Positions 58,058 to 64,000 of a stretch of DNA of 64,000 nucleotides are shown piece by piece. Position 1 is the stretch's first letter. The number at the start of each line of letters is the position of its first letter. Where the stretch lies: contig CM055094.1 of NCBI GenBank assembly GCA_029204225.1, forward strand, positions 14,260,928 to 14,324,927, written 5' to 3'. Source of the DNA: Diphasiastrum complanatum (Eukaryota; Streptophyta; Lycopodiopsida; Lycopodiales; Lycopodiaceae). The translations under genes and the position numbers were made by a program. A model generated the notes under the pieces. The model was not told the DNA's origin, made no database searches, and worked only from the letters and a program-made list of their open reading frames with translations.

Positions 58058-59397
58058 ATGGCTACACTACAACTCCTTATGTGCATTCAATTTGTCAGAA
58101 GTCTTGCCTTACAAAGATTATCTAACCCGAACTTTGCCCTGTTTCCTGATATTATTGATAGCTCAATTGAGTTCTCCATGAATGTATTAAAGGCTTCTTT
58201 TGACAAGAATATACCAGATGACTTACACGGCAAAGAAAGTCCCCCATATATATTATGTACATTCAAAGCCCACAAAAATACGTTCCGATGGATTACAAAC
58301 ACACATGATTGCTATTTCTCTAAATTAGCCATGCTCTTGACTGGACCTCTTGGTATGCTGACTCATCTCCTCATGGAGGGAGCAGGCCTTAAGGCAAATA
58401 CTTACCGGAGTATCCTTAATGTGGACACTAATCTTTTCTGGCAGTGCGATTCATATTCTAAGTTCTACCTCAATGTTCCAACAAAAATTAATAATATGGA
58501 CTATTGACATAAATAAGTGCTATGAGAAGATTCCATTGAGTGGACCTGATGGACTAAAAATAGCTATAAGTAAACTTGTACGATTTGCCTTCAAGCATAC
58601 TAAACATAAGGCTATTGCCTATAAATGAAAACCTAGAGATGGGTTGTTGAAATGGACATGGAAATTAAAGAAGTACAATGAATGGAAAACTATTGATAAG
58701 GATAAATTATGTGAAAGGAATGACTTTTTGATAGACAATTGTATTGTCAGACTAGGCAACAAAACATGGAGACAAATTTGAGGCAAATCCATGGGTTTCT
58801 CATGCTCTCCGATATGGTGTAACCGGTATCTAACTTATCATGAGACGCATTTTGTCAAAAGACTCGCCAAGCTTGGAGCAATTGAATAAATGAGAATTTT
58901 AAGTACACCTTCCGATACATTGATGATGTATGTTTTATTAATAATCCTGTGGTCCTACAGTTTTTGGATTAAAAAACAAACCCGAATAGAGAGTAATCTG
59001 TTTTGGATTTTCCCTATGGAATACCTAGAGATTAAATTCGAGGATGTTGAAAATTATACTGTCAACTTCTTAAACATCACTACCGGATTTGATCCAATTA
59101 CTGGTGTCTAAATATGATAAAAGGAGGGCTCTACCCTTCTCTGTCTGTCAATTCATCCACCTAGCATCAAACAGGCTCGTCTTTAACTCATACATAGTGA
59201 TCGTTTCACAGGTTATAGATGCTATGTATTGTTGTAATGACCAACAAAGTTGATACATGTCTTTCAAAAGAATGGTGTTATGAAAGACAAACTATGCAAA
59301 ATTGTCAACGATATTGTTAAAAGTAAACAATTTCTTGGACTTAAGTATACATTATTTGATGGTGATAGGTTCTTTCTGGTGGGCAATTAGCATCCAG
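58058..59397 (+). pseudogene. Penelope-like reverse transcriptase
   Basis: Order of motifs: YILCTFKAHKNTFRWITN with LLTGPLGMLTHLL (58240-58380); WTIDINKCYEKIPL, the first catalytic Asp region (58496-58537); KSMGFSCSPIW (about 58785-58817), the Penelope form of the G-x-P-x-G block; FRYIDDVCFINNPVVLQFL, with the catalytic YIDD at 58916-58927; EYLEIKFED (59020-59045); and the thumb block KYDKRRALPF followed by FIHLASNR (59110-59180), typical of Athena-like elements. Both catalytic Asp sites survive, but frameshifts (near 58500, 58890, 58960, 59110) and stops inactivate it. Annotators could mistake it for telomerase, which it resembles distantly. Confidence 0.8.
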
Positions 59398-59448
59398 AGG
59401 TGCTAACTGACCCCTGAGATTCTATGCTGATTGTGGGACGGTTGGTGG

Positions 59449-59612
<164 letters not shown>

Positions 59613-60239
59613 GGGTAGTATCTAACCTTATATCACCCCCTCTTGTTTTAAATTGTCTAAGTAGTTGACATACCCCTAATGGTGTGAGCTTTTTAGCGGG
59701 AGATTTTTTTTAAAAAAACCTCTTCAACAAACGATCATGATTCACCCTTGTCCCATCCAATGGTCAGGCAAAACTTAGTCCCTTCCATGAAGCTTCACGG
59801 TAGGCTTACAATTTTGCTATTCTGCTATGCTTTGAGTTTTTTCTACCTCTTCTTCTCTTCCTCCTCTTCCTCACTTCATTTGCAAAGTGTTTGTTTGATT
59901 GGAGAGCGCCCATCCTCCACGCATATTGTCTCTTCACACAAGAGCTTTTCAGGTATGCACATGATTTATTTATCATATTCATTTGTTGGCGCACAGATAG
60001 CCAGCGCTCTCTTTACTTTTCATTTGTTTTTTGCTTAAAATACTCTTGGATCGCATGGATTTGCGCAAGGGTTGGTATAGTCTCTAATGTTAGAATGGCA
60101 TGGCCCTAACGTATTCATTGAGACTATACAAGCCAAATATTTTTTATTTTTCTAAAACACAGCAGCTTAAATAAATTTGTAATTTTTGCACATGCCCTTT
60201 ACACGACTCATTTATGGGTCCACGAGTTAGTATGGCATG

Positions 60240-60453
60240 AATTTGCCCTAATACCGTTGTACGTGTGTCCTTGCTCAACCTAAAAATGTGGGATGGTGGC
60301 AGGTACCAACTGGATGTCTTGAAATAAGTCTTGCTTTATGGTGCTTTACTGTACTGTATTTTACTTCTCAGCTATACTTTACCTTGTTGGCTTATGAATA
60401 AAGGTTTCAAAGGGTTTGGTCCTGCTTAAGCGAGAGGAACTATGTGAATGCTT

Positions 60454-60455
<2 letters not shown>
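60240..60455 (+). repeat. Dispersed repeat preceding a CT array, copy 1
   Basis: Contains GTGGGATGGTGGC, TCTTGCTTTATGGTGCTTTACT, CAAAGGGTTTGGTCCT and GGAACTATGTGAA. The same blocks recur in order at 62740-62913, also directly before a CT array. Confidence 0.75.

Positions 60456-60534
<79 letters not shown>
60456..60534. repeat. (CT)n microsatellite, 79 bp
   Basis: Directly follows repeat copy 1. Confidence 0.99.
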
Positions 60535-60536
<2 letters not shown>

Positions 60537-62739
60537 GGACTCCATTTGACTATGCAAAATCCCTGTTAAAAACTCTTTTTTCAGCTCCGCCAAATCCACT
60601 TTTGTAAGTATGAACAACTTACGTAAAAGGTATGGTCTACATTCAAAATCATATTGTTTGGGGATTTTGGGAAACATGCATCTCAAGTCTCCTATTTCCA
60701 CGGCTAGGATTCACTTGATCTTAGGGATCTTAATCTAATGGTGAGCACTCACATTACTTTGTGCTTTTATTAGTAATAAAAAAAAGTATATAAGGATAGA
60801 GGACCAACGAGGGACCTCCACCCTCTTTCTTCCTCTTCCTCCTCTCATCAAATGCTACATTGCTTCTGCCTTCTTGAAGAGGCTTTTTTCTTCAACAAAG
60901 TGGTAATATCATCCAAGCCCACGCTGGAGCGGCGCCAGAGCACACTCTCTCCAATCAAAAATTGGAGCTTATTTTTTCCTATTTGGTAAAGCATTCAATT
61001 GGCCGCTGGCCAATGAACTACTTCCTCTCTCAATGTATGTGTACATTGCTTCCATGATTTTGATGAAAGCATTCCTTTTATGATTGGTGTAAGCAATGAA
61101 AAACTTGTTGTTTTTTGTCATTGATATAGAAAGGTTTGCCATAGCAATTGATCGTTGTCTTGCCATGATTCTACTTATGATTTTGCACCACTCTATGTGC
61201 TACTAGCAATGCTACCAGCTAAAAGGAATTCACGCATTTTTTAGCATGATTTCTCACAGCTAATTGGTCGCTGTTTGTATGGGAATCTTGTACAAACTAT
61301 TGTAGACTCTGACCAACGATAGATTGTTGTCTTCTTGTGATCAAATGAGCTAATTTTGTGATTGTGTATCCTTTTATGCACACACTATATGGGCGCCCTC
61401 TTTTCACATTGCTACACCAAGTATTACACCCCTCCACACCATAAAGCTCCACTCGCTTGTAGTAAGGTGTTGCTAAAGAAGTTCCCCAAAAAAGATATGA
61501 GCTCCAACCGAACTCTATATTCGGTATTTTATGCTTACTCTAAAGCAAGATGTAGGAAAGGCATAGAACATAAGGTTGATGCCTAAAAACGATCCATAAT
61601 AATAGATTTTTAGTAATTAAAGCACGTAGCTCTTGAAGAATAGGCATTCCACTCTTATGAATCAATGTCCTACCTTAAAACAGTATACTTCTAGAAACAT
61701 GTATGATAATGACTTGAAACTTGTGGCTCGATAATCATAATGCTATTAGAACTTGTGCCAAAACCAAGTGGAAGAAACGATCAGGTCGTCTCAAGAGGAA
61801 TCTACTACACATATTCAGGTATGACTCCAAAAAAACCACATTTACTTGGATGGGATTTCGTGAGTGACGGTGTAGAATAGTAAAATTCTTTATGTTCCAG
61901 AACTGTTTAAGATTATGTGAAATGCTAGAAGTATATTTTAGGACATTTTTTAAAAAGCTTTACATAACTAATAAAGTACGAATAAAACGATACGAGTAAG
62001 TAATTGCTCAAAAATAATAGCAAGCCATATGACAAAAGAAAAACCCTATGTAAGGAACCTTACCTACATAAGTGATAATAACCCTTGCTCATATGTATTC
62101 ACGAGTTAAAGTGCATCTATAGTGCCACTGGAAAGCATGGATATGCTCAGTACCTACCACACTCGTAGAAGACTATGGTACTAGTCTTCGAGGTCAGGAT
62201 GGTACGGAGGTACCCTGATACCTACAAAACTTACACACTTTACTTGCTGCATCAAAACACAATAATGGACTATAGTGATTTATTAAGTTATAGTTGTTCG
62301 ACATCTTAATATGATGAATCGGTGCAGTGAATGGCCTGAATTTGCCCAAGGCAGCTTGAATTTCATGAATTTGCCCAAGCGTTTGTACATAGGGTCCATT
62401 AGGTACCAAAAAACTTCACTAGTACTTATGGGTGGATGGCATGGATATGCCATGTTACCGACCTCTATGACCAAACTACACCTTTTCCACTTGTTATGAT
62501 TGATTAGGGCTTCATCAGTGTAAAGCTATGTTAATGTTATGCAACTACAGGATTACTTGCCTTATACTGATCAATATGGCGGATGCCCCAATACGGTGGT
62601 ATTAGAGCAAGACCTACGATATGGTAGAATGTGTGGTAGAGAAGATTGGACTAATGATTGTTAATTTTATTTAAGCTGATAATGAATCTTGTTTCGGACA
62701 TGGATGACAACTGATGCTCAACTATGAGTCTTCCTCACT
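60535..62739. other. No gene seen
   Basis: Short ORFs only, none with a recognisable domain. No element ends recognised. Confidence 0.5.
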
Positions 62740-62912
62740 AAACTTACTCGTGCGATTGTGTTTTGTGGGATGGTGGCTGGGTGTTTTAAAACTTGCTTCA
62801 CTTTATGGTGCTTTGTTTTTTCAGCTTCGTTTAAACCTATTATGTTGTAAGACTTTTAAAAGGGTTCAAAGGATTTGGTCTTTACTTGTCCAAGGGGGAC
62901 TATGTGAAATCC

Positions 62913-62913
<1 letters not shown>
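62740..62913 (+). repeat. Dispersed repeat preceding a CT array, copy 2
   Basis: Shares GTGGGATGGTGGC, CTTTATGGTGCTTT, TTCAAAGGATTTGGTC and GGGACTATGTGAA with 60240-60455, and like it ends in a CT array. Confidence 0.75.

Positions 62914-63007
<94 letters not shown>
62914..63007. repeat. (CT)n microsatellite, 94 bp
   Basis: Directly follows repeat copy 2. Confidence 0.99.
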
Positions 63008-63010
<3 letters not shown>

Positions 63011-63259
63011 TAAATGCTTCTCTACTTCCCTTCCAAAGCTATGGTTGACCATCATCTTCTATCTTTCTATTGAATACTATCATTTAGAATATAAAATAGC
63101 TTAGTATCTCCACAATGGAATCAAAGCCAGGAAAATATGGTTTGTGGGAGAAAGCAAACTTGCAATGAAAAAGAGAAAAAAAAGAGGAGAACTTCAAAAT
63201 GGACCTAAGTGCTCATGAAGAGGGCATGCTGCTAGTTGCCGCTAGCTAAGCATTATGCG

Positions 63260-63996
63260 CCAATATGGGAAAACAGTTGTTTCGTTGGTTCTTCACCAAG
63301 TATTTCTTAAGTATTTCAGGTGATCTAGCTTTAAGCTTGTCTTCAAACTCTCAAGAAGCCTCCATGAGTGGCGCTCATAGCCACTTTAGTAGATATTTAC
63401 ATTGAGTATCAGTTCGCTTTCTATGTGCGAATACTTGTTCGCTTTCTTTTGTATTATTAGTTGCCATTGGCGAGTGACGGAGTTTGTGTTGAATATCAAA
63501 TCACTCATCCAGTTTGTACAATTTGAGTAATGAGATATGAAACACGTTGTGTATATCCAAACTTGATGGCATTGCCAATCGATAAGCCACTAGGTTGATC
63601 TTTTTCATGATATAATAGGGGCTAGCATAAGGGCGAACAAACTTATGTGATAGCCCTCTCGGCAATGTGATATTCTCGGTGCTCATCCAAACTCAGCAAT
63701 GTGATATTCTTGGTGCTCATCCAAACTTGATAGCCTTCATTCAATTATAGTTCTCGTCAATGTGGATTCACATCGGCTGCCATGCTGCATTGTGATTACT
63801 CCAAGAACGCCTTCACCTCTACAAGCTTTGTGTGCCACTCATTGATGACTTCCTCTACAATGGGAATTGGGGTTTCTTGCACTCCTGTAAGAAAAGAGCT
63901 AGGGACAATTGGCAAATGACCATTGTTTATTTCAAATGGCGCCTTTCTAGTGGATCTGTTCACTTGGTTGTTATGCACAAACTCAAGGATATCCAA
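63260..63996 (-). pseudogene. Ty3/gypsy chromovirus integrase end and chromodomain
   Basis: On the minus strand from the window edge: the end of the integrase core (LEFVHNNQVNRSTRKAPFEI, 63990-63930); after decay, the C-terminal domain TLPRGLSHKFVRPYASPYYI with VAYRLAMPSSLD and VFHISLLKLYK (63680-63505); then, after a stop, a chromodomain-like block (VFAHRKRTDTQCKYLLKWL, SPEILKKYL, about 63440-63300). SPYYI stands where GPYYI is usual. Several stops and a partly repeated piece near 63690-63740 show decay. The rest of the element lies beyond the window. Confidence 0.85.
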
Positions 63997-64000
63997 GGAG

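Larger units (their letters stand above)
56590..59397 (+). mobile_element. Penelope-like retroelement, no endonuclease seen
   Basis: Plus-strand coding blocks in three frames with many stops form one element: an N-terminal part of unknown role (56590-57440), a gap with weak coding signal, then a Penelope-type RT (58058-59397). The RT is followed about 50 bp later by a CT array. No GIY-YIG endonuclease is visible after the RT, so the closest known types are the endonuclease-deficient Athena/Coprina groups described from telomeric regions of diverse eukaryotes including plants. No telomere-like repeat adjoins it here. Confidence 0.75.

Overview
This looks like nuclear DNA of a land plant, AT-rich and dominated by decayed transposable elements. 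Three things point to a plant: Ty1/copia elements primed by the initiator-Met tRNA site (TGGTATCAGAGC), chromodomain Ty3/gypsy elements, and one intact three-exon gene of a plant-specific family (TIGR01589/A_thal_3526 type). A Penelope-like reverse transcriptase without a visible endonuclease fits a non-flowering plant (fern, lycophyte or similar) better than a flowering one. The species cannot be named from this window.

Layout. 1-4.2 kb: an array of an 18-bp motif in both orientations, then unrecognised ORFs facing each other, possibly part of an undescribed element. 4.2-14.9 kb: overlapping copia remains (LTRs, minus-strand pol, plus-strand gag with a duplicated domain). 15.0-17.6 kb: a decayed multi-exon minus-strand gene of unknown family. 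17.9-22.1 kb: a chromovirus that has lost most of its integrase. 22.1-31 kb: old repeats, a 530-bp MITE with TIRs and TSD, a long CT tract and a possible CACTA transposase scrap. 31.2-33.06 kb: the subterminal repeats and end of a CACTA transposon, itself split by an 808-bp solo LTR, next to a copia gag fragment. 33.4-36.0 kb: a minus-strand copia with PBS and 1.1-kb LTR. 38-41.3 kb: a 96-bp hairpin, a tRNA-like SINE with 16-bp TSD, G-boxes and GA repeats. 42.1-47.3 kb: two copia copies meeting tail to tail, one split by a 1.2-kb foldback element. 50.99-52.8 kb: the only host gene that looks intact. 56.6-59.4 kb: the Penelope-like element. 59.4-63.0 kb: three CT arrays. 63.3-64 kb: a second chromovirus fragment on the minus strand.

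Almost every retroelement ORF carries frameshifts or stops, so apart from the 116-residue host gene nothing here is clearly functional. The nesting gives a relative order: copia gag, then the CACTA insertion, then the solo LTR; and copia, then the foldback. All family calls come from reading motifs by eye; no database search was possible.
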